In this document: positions 16,794 to 24,952 of the stretch, in pieces
How the letters are laid out: every line of letters begins with the position of its first letter
How positions within the stretch are numbered: the stretch's first letter is position 1
Source of the DNA: Pseudomonas sp. GM50
GTDB lineage: Bacteria > Pseudomonadota > Gammaproteobacteria > Pseudomonadales > Pseudomonadaceae
DNA length: 59,062 nucleotides
Assembly: GCF_000282375.1 (NCBI RefSeq)
Contig: NZ_AKJK01000066.1
Span: 1-59,062, forward strand
Reading direction: 5' to 3'
Program-made: the position numbers and the translations under genes
The notes under the pieces: generated by a model
Seen by the model: only the letters and a program-made list of their open reading frames with translations
Databases searched by the model: none
Told to the model about the DNA's origin: nothing

Positions 16794-18084
16794 GCTGAGT
16801 GACCCTGTCCACGGATTCGATGGTGAAACAGATAGCGCCTCTGGGCATCACATTCAGCCCATAAAGCGGCGTGAGCGCGGCGGGCGGGGTCGAAGGTGCC
16901 AGGGCGAAGTGGCAATGGCTGCACAGTGTTTCAATGGCCGTGGTGAGTTGGTCCAGTGCGAGCGCCATGCCTACGCAGTTGCGTTTACCCACGCTGAAGG
17001 GCACAAAGTGCTCGCGTGCAATTTTCCGGCCTTCAAGAAAACGTTCTGGCCTGAAACTCAGGGGCTCGGACCAATAAGCCGCATTGCGATGGACCAGCCA
17101 GGGTGAAAACAGCACTTTGGTTCCGGCCGGCACGCTGACGCCGTCGATCTCCACCGGGGCCAGGGTGCCGCGCTCGAAAAACGCCGTAACCGGGGTCATG
17201 CGCAGCGATTCCTTGACGATGGCGCTGGCCATGTCGCGCGTCCCGTGGCGGGCCTCTTCACGCACCTGGTTCTGGTAATGCGGGTGTTGTGACAGGTGGG
17301 TCAGGCACCACAGCAGCGCGATACCGGTGTTATCCACGCTGGCGACCAAATTGCCCAGCAACATGCTGATCGCCCGTTCCCGTTCCTGCGGATTGGCCTT
17401 GATATCGAGCGCCTGGCAAAAGCGTTGCAGCATGTCGACGTTCCCGCCGCCGTCGCCAGTAATCAACGGCCCGATCATTGCCTCAAGTTCCTCGCGGAAC
17501 GCGGCCAGGGCCGGGTGTTGGCATAACGCTGCATAATCCTCGGTCGGCTCATCGACAATCAGTTGCAGGTAGATCCTGCGAAAGTGATTGATCAGGCTAT
17601 TCAGCTGCAGAGGACTGAGCGTGGAGCCGACGAATCCTTGCGCGACGCACATCAGCGCCCATTGCAGGCAGATCTCCTGCATGGAATCTTTCTCCGGGTC
17701 CTGGAGAGTGTCCACCAGCCACTGAGCGGAGTGTTGGGTGCCTTGTTTGAGCAACGCTGATTTGGGATTGACCAGCGGTGCGGTCAGTTTTCTGGCCAGG
17801 TGCCATTCTTCACCTTCCCTTGCCGTGATCAGCGACTGGCCCAGCAGTACCCGCCTGGCTGAATGGCCATTGTCGAGCTCCTTGTGAAAGCTGCTTTCGT
17901 TCTCTAGGAAAAAACGGATATGTCGAGCGCCCGCCAGCAGCAACACTTCATCCTTTTCCTCACCGATCCAGACCTTGTCCCCGTGCTGGCGAACGGCACT
18001 TTCAGCAATTTTCAGAAAGCCCAGCTGCGCAAACTTGGCCGCGGACGGCTTGACGATAGCAATAGCATTGGAGTTATTGAGCAC
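16777..18084 (-). CDS. Cytochrome P450
   Basis: A 435-residue soluble bacterial P450. The haem-binding Cys is in FSVGKRNCVG, the ExxR helix is KESLRM, and the I-helix segment is LVASVDNTGI. A GTG start at 18084 was chosen: it has GGAGG seven bases upstream, whereas the ATG 39 bases earlier has none and lies further inside the preceding gene. The gene overlaps the KAS III-like gene by 11 bases. It probably hydroxylates or otherwise oxidises the assembled compound or a carrier-bound intermediate; ferredoxin partners are not encoded nearby. Substrate unknown. Confidence 0.92.
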   Translation of the reverse strand: MLNNSNAIAIVKPSAAKFAQLGFLKIAESAVRQHGDKVWIGEEKDEVLLLAGARHIRFFLENESSFHKELDNGHSARRVLLGQSLITAREGEEWHLARKLTAPLVNPKSALLKQGTQHSAQWLVDTLQDPEKDSMQEICLQWALMCVAQGFVGSTLSPLQLNSLINHFRRIYLQLIVDEPTEDYAALCQHPALAAFREELEAMIGPLITGDGGGNVDMLQRFCQALDIKANPQERERAISMLLGNLVASVDNTGIALLWCLTHLSQHPHYQNQVREEARHGTRDMASAIVKESLRMTPVTAFFERGTLAPVEIDGVSVPAGTKVLFSPWLVHRNAAYWSEPLSFRPERFLEGRKIAREHFVPFSVGKRNCVGMALALDQLTTAIETLCSHCHFALAPSTPPAALTPLYGLNVMPRGAICFTIESVDRVTQHECIA

Positions 18085-19021
18085 GGACTGCCTCCGGTAA
18101 GGCGTCTGAGGTAATGGCGGCACAACCTACCCAGCCGCCCAGGCCCACCGACAGCAGCAGGGCGGGGCGCCCAGTATCCTGAGGGGCGTAGCGGTCGAGC
18201 AGTAACAGAGGGTCCGCGGTATAACAGTGCCCGCATTGGCTGAGCAGGTCGGTGGCGACCGAACGGTCGCGGTTTTCTGGATGGCGCAGCCAGGTTTGCC
18301 AGCTGAGGCGATTGATATTGTGCGGCAGCAGCCAGGCACGCTTGCGCACGTCTTCGGGGTAGGACGACAGGGCATGCTCGACGAGATGGTTGTGGGACTG
18401 ATAGAAGCGTTTGGTGTCCTCGCGAGTACCGTCCAAGCCTTGCCAGAATCCGGGGTGATAAAAGCACTGGATGCCCGACACCCTGCGTTGACCTCCACCT
18501 GGTTTGAGCAGGGCGGCCACGAAGCCGTCGGCAATCATTGTGCAGCCCGGGATATAGCGCTCAGCCAGGTCAAAGTCGGCGAGCGTGTCGCCCGCCAGCA
18601 GTGCCACGCAGCGGTGCTTGCCGCTTGCCAGCAACCGTTCGGCCAGCCGCAACCCCCAGAACAAGGTGGCGCAGTTTTGCTGGTTGAGGGTCAGCAGCGG
18701 TGCATCCGCGGCGATAAAGTTTGACCGCTGCCGCAGGCCTGGCAGGTTGACGCTTTGGCGCAAGGAAGGAGAGGGCAAGCCCTGGATCAAGATGACCGCA
18801 TCAATCTTCTCCCCTTCATCCAGGCTTTCACCCAGTTGCTGCAGCAAGGCATGAAAACAGCCTTCGGCGCTTTCTTCATTCGCCAGGGTTGATGCCTCCC
18901 GCATGCCGAACAGTTGGCCGAATGTTCGGGCTTCTGACGGATTGCCGCCGCGATGCGCGACGACCTCGTCGAGGGACACGCGGGCAGATGGAATGTAAGT
19001 GGCCAGGGAAGCAATGTTCAT
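18074..19021 (-). CDS. KAS III-fold enzyme with Cys and His (PqsC-like partner)
   Basis: A 315-residue FabH-fold protein with nucleophile C117 (NQQNCATLFWG) and His H235 (LPHNIN). The third FabH residue, Asn, is replaced by H266 in CGHCYTAD. The ATG at 19021 shares four bases (ATGA) with the stop of the upstream gene, whose product is a homologue without the Cys. This arrangement matches PqsB/PqsC of alkylquinolone synthesis, where a Cys-bearing subunit pairs with a Cys-less one to condense or transfer an acyl group. The pairing here is inference from gene order and residues. Acyl donor and acceptor are unknown. Confidence 0.85.
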   Translation of the reverse strand: MNIASLATYIPSARVSLDEVVAHRGGNPSEARTFGQLFGMREASTLANEESAEGCFHALLQQLGESLDEGEKIDAVILIQGLPSPSLRQSVNLPGLRQRSNFIAADAPLLTLNQQNCATLFWGLRLAERLLASGKHRCVALLAGDTLADFDLAERYIPGCTMIADGFVAALLKPGGGQRRVSGIQCFYHPGFWQGLDGTREDTKRFYQSHNHLVEHALSSYPEDVRKRAWLLPHNINRLSWQTWLRHPENRDRSVATDLLSQCGHCYTADPLLLLDRYAPQDTGRPALLLSVGLGGWVGCAAITSDALPEAVRAQ

Positions 19022-19869
19022 CGTGAACCCTCTTCGGCTGCGAGCCCGCACAGGCTGATCCCGTTATCATTTTCGCTGATCAGCAGATAGTCACGTTGCG
19101 GCTCCCAGAAGGTGCGCAGCGCAACGAAAGGGGCCGCGCACAGCAACTTCGGGTTGACGGCAAACGAGCGAGCGCCGGCATGCGCGGCCTCCAGTAGCCG
19201 GGCAGGGCCGATCAGGGTCAGGCGTTCCTTGGTCAACCCCAACTGCTCAACGGCGTGCGAAAGGTACTCGCTGGACCATTGCGCAAGGCGCGCGCGCCTG
19301 AACCCCCGGTAGCGCAAGCCGCGTTGCTGCTTGTTGAACAGGCAAACGCAGGCATTGTTTTCCGGTTGCAGGGCCTCCATCAGCGGCGAGAAATACATCA
19401 GGCTTTTCTGCTCGGCAATCAGCAAAAGTCCGTCCTCGTCTTTGCCGGCCAGGCAGTCATTGAGGCCGTCCAGCGCATACAGACCCGCGTCCGGTCCGCG
19501 ATCGCTGATCGCCAATGCCAGGCAGGCGGAAAGTCCCAATTGATGGATGGCGGCATTCACCACCGAACTGCCCATGTGCAGGTCTGGCGTCCAATGCGCC
19601 ATCAGCACCGTTTTCACCCGCGCAGGCTGGATGGTGGCCAGCCGGGGCAGCAGCACCGCGATCATATCGCTGAAGGAGGCGCGCTCCGTGCTGGTGACCC
19701 ACGCCAGCGCCCGATCATCCTGCGGGCTGAGCGTCTCACCGTTGGCCCGAAAGAAATGCTGCGTATAAGAACGCCAGTGCGGGATATGGGGGTCCGACTC
19801 GGGCATGGCCGGATCAGTATGGTGAAACGACTGGAACACGATATCGGCAGGATCGAGGCAGAGTGTCAC
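19018..19869 (-). CDS. Cys-less KAS III-like protein (PqsB-like)
   Basis: A 283-residue protein of the same fold, related to the protein at 30811-31719 (both have LxAHWTPDxxxGxSVxNAxIH near residue 90). At the nucleophile position it has Pro (ISDRGPDAGL, P126), so it cannot form the acyl-enzyme. It is about 40 residues shorter than FabH. It overlaps both neighbours by four bases and probably forms a complex with the Cys-bearing protein encoded next (18074-19021). A regulatory or structural half of a heterodimer is the likeliest role. Confidence 0.8.
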   Translation of the reverse strand: MTLCLDPADIVFQSFHHTDPAMPESDPHIPHWRSYTQHFFRANGETLSPQDDRALAWVTSTERASFSDMIAVLLPRLATIQPARVKTVLMAHWTPDLHMGSSVVNAAIHQLGLSACLALAISDRGPDAGLYALDGLNDCLAGKDEDGLLLIAEQKSLMYFSPLMEALQPENNACVCLFNKQQRGLRYRGFRRARLAQWSSEYLSHAVEQLGLTKERLTLIGPARLLEAAHAGARSFAVNPKLLCAAPFVALRTFWEPQRDYLLISENDNGISLCGLAAEEGSR

Positions 19870-20984
19870 AGGCTGGTCCCTTGGGTTGCGGGCGGACGGA
19901 AGCTATTGAGCAGGTGGATGTTGCTGGTGCCCTCCATGTACTCGAACGCAAAGCTGTCGCGATAGCGCTTGCGCAGCAAGCGATCTTCCAGCCAGTCGTC
20001 GTGGTTGAGCCAATGGGGCAGGTGGCACGCGGCTTCCTCGACCAGGCGGGTGGCATTACGCTTGAGCTGGCTGGTGAGGGCATGCTGGTGCTGGCCGTTG
20101 CTGTAGCCTTCTGCCACGGCCAGCATTTGTTGGTAGATCGCATGATATTTTCGCCACAGCCGCGCGACCGAGCGCCGTGCCATGGTCGGCACGGGGCGGG
20201 TGTCGAGGGCGGTAAGCAGGCCAAATGCGGTGCCCAGCGCCATGGCTGCCACCATTGGCCGATGACGCTCGAAAACCAGGCTCAAGGAATTGAGCCCCTG
20301 CAAGAGTTCGCGGCGCTCGTGCCCCAGGATGTCGTCTTCCTGGACGCGATAATCCTTGAACGTCAAGCGCGTTAAACCGGCACCCACCAAACCGACGGTG
20401 CCCAGTGGCTCACGCAACAAGGCAGGCTCGGCTTCATCAGGGAACACCATGACCAATCGCTGGCTTTGTTGATAGCGCGCAAACACAAGGCCGGCGCTTG
20501 CCAGCATGGCGCCCCCGATCAGCTTTTTGGTGCCGTTGAGCCGCCAGCCCTGTTCACTGTGCGTGAGCTCAGTGGAGATAGCCCCGGCATCTGAACCTAT
20601 TTCGGGTTCCGTGACGGCAAAGAATGTCCAGGCCGGGCGTTCGGCAAAGCAGGCAAAAAAACGCGTCTGCTGCTGTTCATTGCCCAGGGTCAGGATGGCC
20701 CGGGTACTGAGGGACGCACCCGGCAACAGCATCATGGCGCTGGCGTCCGTTCGGCTCAGGTACTCGATGATTTGCAAGTGCCGGGGATAGCTGACATTGG
20801 AAAATGCCGGCGTTTCCCAGGGATTGAACCGTGAAGGTATGCCGATACAGGCGAGGCTTCTGAGCTCCGGGTCATCCAGATAGGCGATCGCCAGTTGGAG
20901 GTTGTTTTCCTCGAGCTGTCCGGCGGCAAGAAGTCGCTCTGACAGCGCGTAAAGTTGTGGATAGCGGCGGGTGATATCGCTCAT
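19866..20984 (-). CDS. Acyl-CoA dehydrogenase family oxidase/dehydrogenase
   Basis: A 372-residue flavoprotein. The FAD-binding middle-domain motif is FFAVTEPEIGSDAGAI (near residue 120) and the catalytic Glu is in FEYMEGTSNIH near the C terminus. Such enzymes in biosynthetic clusters desaturate acyl or aminoacyl groups held on carrier proteins, as PltE does with prolyl-carrier. It is a paralogue of the protein at 23301-24428. Overlaps the Cys-less KAS III-like gene by 4 bases and follows the KAS III-like gene by 40 bases. Whether the substrate is a CoA or carrier thioester cannot be told. Confidence 0.9.
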   Translation of the reverse strand: MSDITRRYPQLYALSERLLAAGQLEENNLQLAIAYLDDPELRSLACIGIPSRFNPWETPAFSNVSYPRHLQIIEYLSRTDASAMMLLPGASLSTRAILTLGNEQQQTRFFACFAERPAWTFFAVTEPEIGSDAGAISTELTHSEQGWRLNGTKKLIGGAMLASAGLVFARYQQSQRLVMVFPDEAEPALLREPLGTVGLVGAGLTRLTFKDYRVQEDDILGHERRELLQGLNSLSLVFERHRPMVAAMALGTAFGLLTALDTRPVPTMARRSVARLWRKYHAIYQQMLAVAEGYSNGQHQHALTSQLKRNATRLVEEAACHLPHWLNHDDWLEDRLLRKRYRDSFAFEYMEGTSNIHLLNSFRPPATQGTSL

Positions 20985-21024
20985 AGGTCGTTGCGTTCGC
21001 GTAGAGGAAGAACTAGGCGTTAAC

Positions 21025-22011
21025 TTAATTCGGCCTCATATCCGGGTATTGCTTCAGGTTGCAAAAGACCGGGATTTCATTGCCCGCGGGTAACTCAAGC
21101 AATAGCGAGGAAAAAGTCGCCCCCATGCCGACGCTGACCAGCATCACCTTATCGCCGGGAGAAAGCTGTTGCCCACGGATGAGGGCGGCCAGGTTGAGGT
21201 AAGGGTCCGCACCGAAACAATGGCCATAGCGGGGAACATTCTGCAAAAAAAACTTTGTGCGGGGGATGGCGAGTGCGTCGGCGATTTTCTGCCAGGACGA
21301 CAGGTTGACATTGTGCGGGGCTATCCAGTCCAGAGCGTCCAGTGCGCAGTCGAAATGCTGCGCTGCACGGCGCATGGCATTGCTGACGAACGCGAAATAG
21401 GCATCGGCGAATTCCGGGTTGGTTCTCGGTTCATTCCCCTTGTGTTGACTGAACTGGCCGGCCTGCTCGCTGTGCCGGGCAATGACCCTGGCACGGTCTC
21501 CCGACCGACCGAGCAGCACGGCACAGCCGGCCTCGCCCATGATGGTGGTGTCATCCAGCAGCTCTACCTTCGGGTGGAAGGCTTTTTCGCCGATCAGCAG
21601 CAGGGCGTATTCCCCATCCTTGAGGCGGCTGCACAGATACTCCACGCCCGACAAAGAGGTCGCACAGTGGCCCATCGTCAGGCTGCCGTACTCGGTGTCT
21701 TGGGCAAACCCGCATGCGTCGAGCACGGCCCTGCCGGTCTCGTGAAACGGGCGCAGGGTCGGCACGGTATGCGCATGCACCACATGCCGGACGCGCGTGA
21801 TGACGTCAGGATGAGTGGCGACAAATTGCTCCAGGAGCTGGCGTATCAGGTCATCCACCGTGCCTGGATGACGCGGGAAGCTCTCCAGGCCGTAGAAGCG
21901 TGAAAACATCCTGACATCCAGCGCGGTCAACCCAAGAGTGAGGCCGACCTCGGCCAGTGACTTGCGCTGCTCGGGAATGTGAATGGTGATGGATTCAATA
22001 TGCCCCAACAT
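21025..22011 (-). CDS. KAS III-fold enzyme with Cys and His
   Basis: A 328-residue FabH-fold protein with C116 (MGHCATSLSG), H233 (IAPHNVNLSSW) and His at the FabH Asn position (H264, YGHCFGADPYL). It is the closest relative of the left-arm protein at 1685-2641, which has lost the H233 equivalent. The start at 22011 is set by AAGGA at ideal spacing and by homology; an upstream ATG at 22029 is possible. It overlaps the hydrolase gene by 17 bases. Unlike the other two right-arm enzymes it has no Cys-less partner beside it, so it may work alone as a condensing enzyme or acyltransferase. Confidence 0.85.
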   Translation of the reverse strand: MLGHIESITIHIPEQRKSLAEVGLTLGLTALDVRMFSRFYGLESFPRHPGTVDDLIRQLLEQFVATHPDVITRVRHVVHAHTVPTLRPFHETGRAVLDACGFAQDTEYGSLTMGHCATSLSGVEYLCSRLKDGEYALLLIGEKAFHPKVELLDDTTIMGEAGCAVLLGRSGDRARVIARHSEQAGQFSQHKGNEPRTNPEFADAYFAFVSNAMRRAAQHFDCALDALDWIAPHNVNLSSWQKIADALAIPRTKFFLQNVPRYGHCFGADPYLNLAALIRGQQLSPGDKVMLVSVGMGATFSSLLLELPAGNEIPVFCNLKQYPDMRPN

Positions 22012-22816
22012 GGGTGTTCCTTTTTTCATGGTCGGCGTTTTTCGCGCCGAGAAACCCGGCCAGCGCCTGCTGGGTACGCTGATGCGAGAGAATCCCCAGG
22101 TGGCCTGTATTTTCGATGATATGCAGCTGGCTATCCGGCAATTGAGCATGGATTTGCCTGGCGTCGGCAGGGTTGATTCTTTGGTCTTGCGTGCCGTGCA
22201 AAATGAGTGCGCGCGCCCCGCGGAAGGTGTACGGGTGTGCAGTCTGCAAGTCGGCGGGCATGGGGTAGCGGCTTTGGTAATGGCTACCTAGCAGTGGCAG
22301 GTAATGTTCGTCTACCTTGAGCAACGCCAGGTAATGCTGCAACAGGCTCGACAGTGAAGCCGGGGCTGAAAGCAGCGCCACGCGGTTGAGGGTAAAACCC
22401 TGCCAGTGGGCCATCGCCGTGATGATCCCGCCGGCCGAATGGGCAACCACGGTATCGAACGGGCCGTATTTGGCCTGCATTGCCAACAGCAACGAGCACT
22501 GACCGGGCAAATCGCAATGGGCCGGCGCGTGGGGATCATGGCCCAGCAGGAAGGGGGTGTAGACCCTGTATCCCTGGGCCTGCAGCACTGCTTGCAGGTC
22601 AGACATCATCATCGGATGACCACCCCAGCCGTGCAGTAACAGCGCGCTTTTGGCCTGTGGGTCGTGGTTTCCCTCTATCAGCACCCGGCTGCGGTATTCG
22701 CCGCAGGTGACCACCTCGGTCTTCATGGTCGCCAGCTGTCGCGACTCAGCCGGACGCATCGGCAGCAGGGTGGGTTTGGCCAGGCGCTCGATCAGTGAAG
22801 CAAACTGGGTATCCAT
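21995..22816 (-). CDS. Alpha/beta hydrolase (thioesterase/esterase-like)
   Basis: A 273-residue hydrolase with oxyanion loop LLLHGWGGHP, nucleophile elbow VVAHSAGGIIT, an acid region ILHGTQDQRI and catalytic His in NTGHLG. It is related to the membrane-anchored hydrolase at 4846-5916 but lacks the N-terminal hydrophobic part. Close relatives are also seen in exosortase-A-linked gene sets, where they accompany a carrier protein, a ligase and a fold-III decarboxylase like those in this operon. A thioesterase that frees carrier-bound product is one possibility. GGGGAAGC precedes the ATG; 8 bases separate it from the upstream gene. Confidence 0.85.
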   Translation of the reverse strand: MDTQFASLIERLAKPTLLPMRPAESRQLATMKTEVVTCGEYRSRVLIEGNHDPQAKSALLLHGWGGHPMMMSDLQAVLQAQGYRVYTPFLLGHDPHAPAHCDLPGQCSLLLAMQAKYGPFDTVVAHSAGGIITAMAHWQGFTLNRVALLSAPASLSSLLQHYLALLKVDEHYLPLLGSHYQSRYPMPADLQTAHPYTFRGARALILHGTQDQRINPADARQIHAQLPDSQLHIIENTGHLGILSHQRTQQALAGFLGAKNADHEKRNTHVGAY

Positions 22817-22824
22817 TGCTTCCC

Positions 22825-23304
22825 CTATGCTTGTGCAGAAAAGATCAGATAGTGCAGCGTTGCCAGCTGGGGCGCGGAATCACCACTCAGGCGCTGCAGC
22901 GGGTCATACAGATACAGCAGGCGTTGCCCGGGTTGAAGCAGGGTGCTTGCCAGCGAACCGGCGTATTGCGGATCAAATTGCCCACTGCATACGCCCCAGA
23001 TTTCGATGAAGCCCGGGCATTGGGAAATCAGGCTTTGCAGCAGGGGAGTCGCACCGCGCGCCGCCGGGTGAAGGCTGTCGTAAACCAACTGTGTCGGATA
23101 CGGCTCACTGATGACGCTGCGGCACAGGTCCACAGCGGCCTTTGCGTGCAGGCGTTCGCCGCAATCGATGTGTGGCCAGTGTTGATACCAGCGCGCCCGG
23201 GTCGGTAGCTCCCGGGTGGCAATAAAGTGCCGGCTGTCCGGCGTGATGGCTTCACAGGTACTGACGATATTCAGTTGACCCTGCACGAGAGGGGCGATAG
23301 TCAT
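22825..23304 (-). CDS. Unknown conserved-context protein, 159 residues
   Basis: I do not recognise this protein. It is soluble, without signal peptide or membrane segment, with scattered Cys (near residues 16, 48, 59, 96 and 105) and a hydrophobic C-terminal half containing GFIEIWGVCSGQFD and LLQPGQRLLYLYDPL. The ATG at 23304 overlaps the dehydrogenase stop by 4 bases (ATGA) with GGAG before it; a GTG two codons earlier is less likely. Tight coupling to a dehydrogenase and a hydrolase gene says it belongs to the pathway. No catalytic motif stands out. Confidence 0.7.
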   Translation of the reverse strand: MTIAPLVQGQLNIVSTCEAITPDSRHFIATRELPTRARWYQHWPHIDCGERLHAKAAVDLCRSVISEPYPTQLVYDSLHPAARGATPLLQSLISQCPGFIEIWGVCSGQFDPQYAGSLASTLLQPGQRLLYLYDPLQRLSGDSAPQLATLHYLIFSAQA

Positions 23305-24428
23305 CGGCACTCCTGGCTGGCTTGTCGGGGTGAAAAACTCTGGTTCAGTCGGTGGATCTGTCGTGTGCCTTCGGTGTACTCAAAGGCTTTTACATCACGA
23401 AATGCCTGCCACAGGGCTGCCGGTACAGGCTGAGTGTCTGCAGGGAAAGCATGGATCAGCAGGCTGACAATTTCATCGGCGAGAGTCACACAGGCGGTTT
23501 TCACCATGCCGGGGCTTTCCCCCGGGCTTTGCTGTTCATCTGCTTGCTGACAGACCATCGACGCCGCACGGTAAGCGGCATACCAGCGACGCTTCATTTG
23601 CGACAGCCGTTGTGACTGTGCCGGGGTCGGCGTGACGCAGGCTTGCCACTCGTGCAATGCGCGTCGCGCCACACCCAGCGCCAGGGCGCCGACACAGGGG
23701 CGCAGCGCATCGAATGTAGCCATCGCCGACTGCGCAAAACGCTGGGTCGGTTTCAAGTGCTGCCCGAGCAAATCCCCTGCCGGGACAAACAGGTTGTCGA
23801 ACTGCATCAACGCCAGGTTTGCACCGTCAAGCCCGGTCAGCGCAAGGCGATGGCGGGTGATGGCCGGGTCTTGTGGCGAAAACAGAAAAGCATTGATCCC
23901 CAATTGCCCCGGTGCGGTACGCGCAAACAACACACCGGTTTGGGCGATGACTCCGTTACCGATAAACATCTTGCGCCCGGAGATAAGGTACCCGCCGTCA
24001 ACCGGTGTCGCCGTGGTCTGCATGGCCCCGGCATCGCTTCCCTGTGTGGGTTCGGTCATCGCAAAGCAGGACCAGCACAATGCCTGTTGGAACTGGCCGA
24101 AAAAGGCATCCTGCTGCTGTTCGTTGCCCAGCCCGGCAACGACATAGGCCGCCATGCTCGGCCCGGGCGCGCTGAATATCAGCGCCGGGGAGACGAAGCC
24201 GATCTGTTCGTAGAGTTCATAGCGTGCGGCCAGGCTGATCACCTGACGGCTTGGCGGTACCTGGTACCGTTGCGGCAAGCCGAGATAGTTCAGCGTCGGG
24301 GCGAACGACCATTGCCCCATGATCTGCCGTGTGTCGCCGAAGTTGCGCAGTTGGTCAGCAATCTGCTGGGCGTCTGCGCCCAACGGGCAGGATTGCCCGG
24401 CGAACGTGTCATCGTAGAGTTGACTCAT
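23301..24428 (-). CDS. Acyl-CoA dehydrogenase family protein, second right-arm copy
   Basis: A 375-residue flavoprotein with FAMTEPTQGSDAGAM for FAD binding and catalytic Glu in FEYTEGTRQIHRL. It is a diverged paralogue of the protein at 19866-20984, so two separate desaturation or oxidation steps, or two carrier substrates, are likely. It overlaps the VOC-fold gene by four bases (ATGA). Unlike the left-arm relative at 2866-3507 it keeps both flavin and base motifs. Confidence 0.9.
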   Translation of the reverse strand: MSQLYDDTFAGQSCPLGADAQQIADQLRNFGDTRQIMGQWSFAPTLNYLGLPQRYQVPPSRQVISLAARYELYEQIGFVSPALIFSAPGPSMAAYVVAGLGNEQQQDAFFGQFQQALCWSCFAMTEPTQGSDAGAMQTTATPVDGGYLISGRKMFIGNGVIAQTGVLFARTAPGQLGINAFLFSPQDPAITRHRLALTGLDGANLALMQFDNLFVPAGDLLGQHLKPTQRFAQSAMATFDALRPCVGALALGVARRALHEWQACVTPTPAQSQRLSQMKRRWYAAYRAASMVCQQADEQQSPGESPGMVKTACVTLADEIVSLLIHAFPADTQPVPAALWQAFRDVKAFEYTEGTRQIHRLNQSFSPRQASQECR

Positions 24429-24829
24429 AGCGGGCCTGACATGATTTCAATAACCCCGGCATCAGGGTGATAGAGGTGGCTGGAGCGGTGGTTGCTGTCA
24501 AAGGCGTTGAACGGGCGCGTCAGTACGATCCAGCCGGCGCTCTTCATGACTTTGAATTGCTCGTCAAAGTCATCGACTTCAAAGCAGATATGGTAGGGCA
24601 GCGACGACTTGCCGGATTTGGCCAACAACTCGCGCAAGGGGAGATTGTTTTCCAGCGGTTCGACCAACTCTATCTGGCTGTGCCCTTCAACAGTTTCCAG
24701 CAGGGTGATGAACACTTTTTGTGCGGCAACATATTCTTTGTATCGGACGATAACCGGGAAAAACGGTTTAACCGCGACAGCCGTTGCGTCGCTGTCGCTA
24801 ACCACATAACCGATATGACTAAAACGCAT
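24425..24829 (-). CDS. VOC-superfamily protein, methylmalonyl-CoA epimerase-like
   Basis: A 134-residue double beta-alpha-beta-beta-beta protein. Metal ligands expected for glyoxalase/epimerase members are in place: His in FSHIGYVV (H4), Glu in QIELVEP, His in YHICFEVDD and Glu in GVIEIM. Methylmalonyl-CoA epimerases are the nearest match in pattern. In this setting it could epimerise, isomerise or cyclise a thioester intermediate. It starts a block after a 123-base gap with a hairpin and overlaps the dehydrogenase gene by 4 bases. Confidence 0.85.
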   Translation of the reverse strand: MRFSHIGYVVSDSDATAVAVKPFFPVIVRYKEYVAAQKVFITLLETVEGHSQIELVEPLENNLPLRELLAKSGKSSLPYHICFEVDDFDEQFKVMKSAGWIVLTRPFNAFDSNHRSSHLYHPDAGVIEIMSGPL

Positions 24830-24864
24830 CGCGACGCCCTTATCCTTGGGGAAAACGATTTACG

Positions 24865-24885
24865 CCGGCGCCTGTCCGGCGCCGG
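24865..24885 (-). terminator. GC-rich hairpin in the only large gap of the right-arm operon
   Basis: Perfect 8-bp stem CCGGCGCC/GGCGCCGG with a 5-base loop, in the 123-base gap between the ligase (24953) and VOC (24829) genes. On the minus strand it is followed by TAAATCGTTTT, an imperfect T-rich tail, so partial termination or attenuation is possible. Confidence 0.45.
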
Positions 24886-24952
24886 GGCATGGAGTGATGT
24901 GAATTTTCGCCGTGGTGGCGGGAAGTTTTTTATATGTGCTTGCAGGTGGCCA

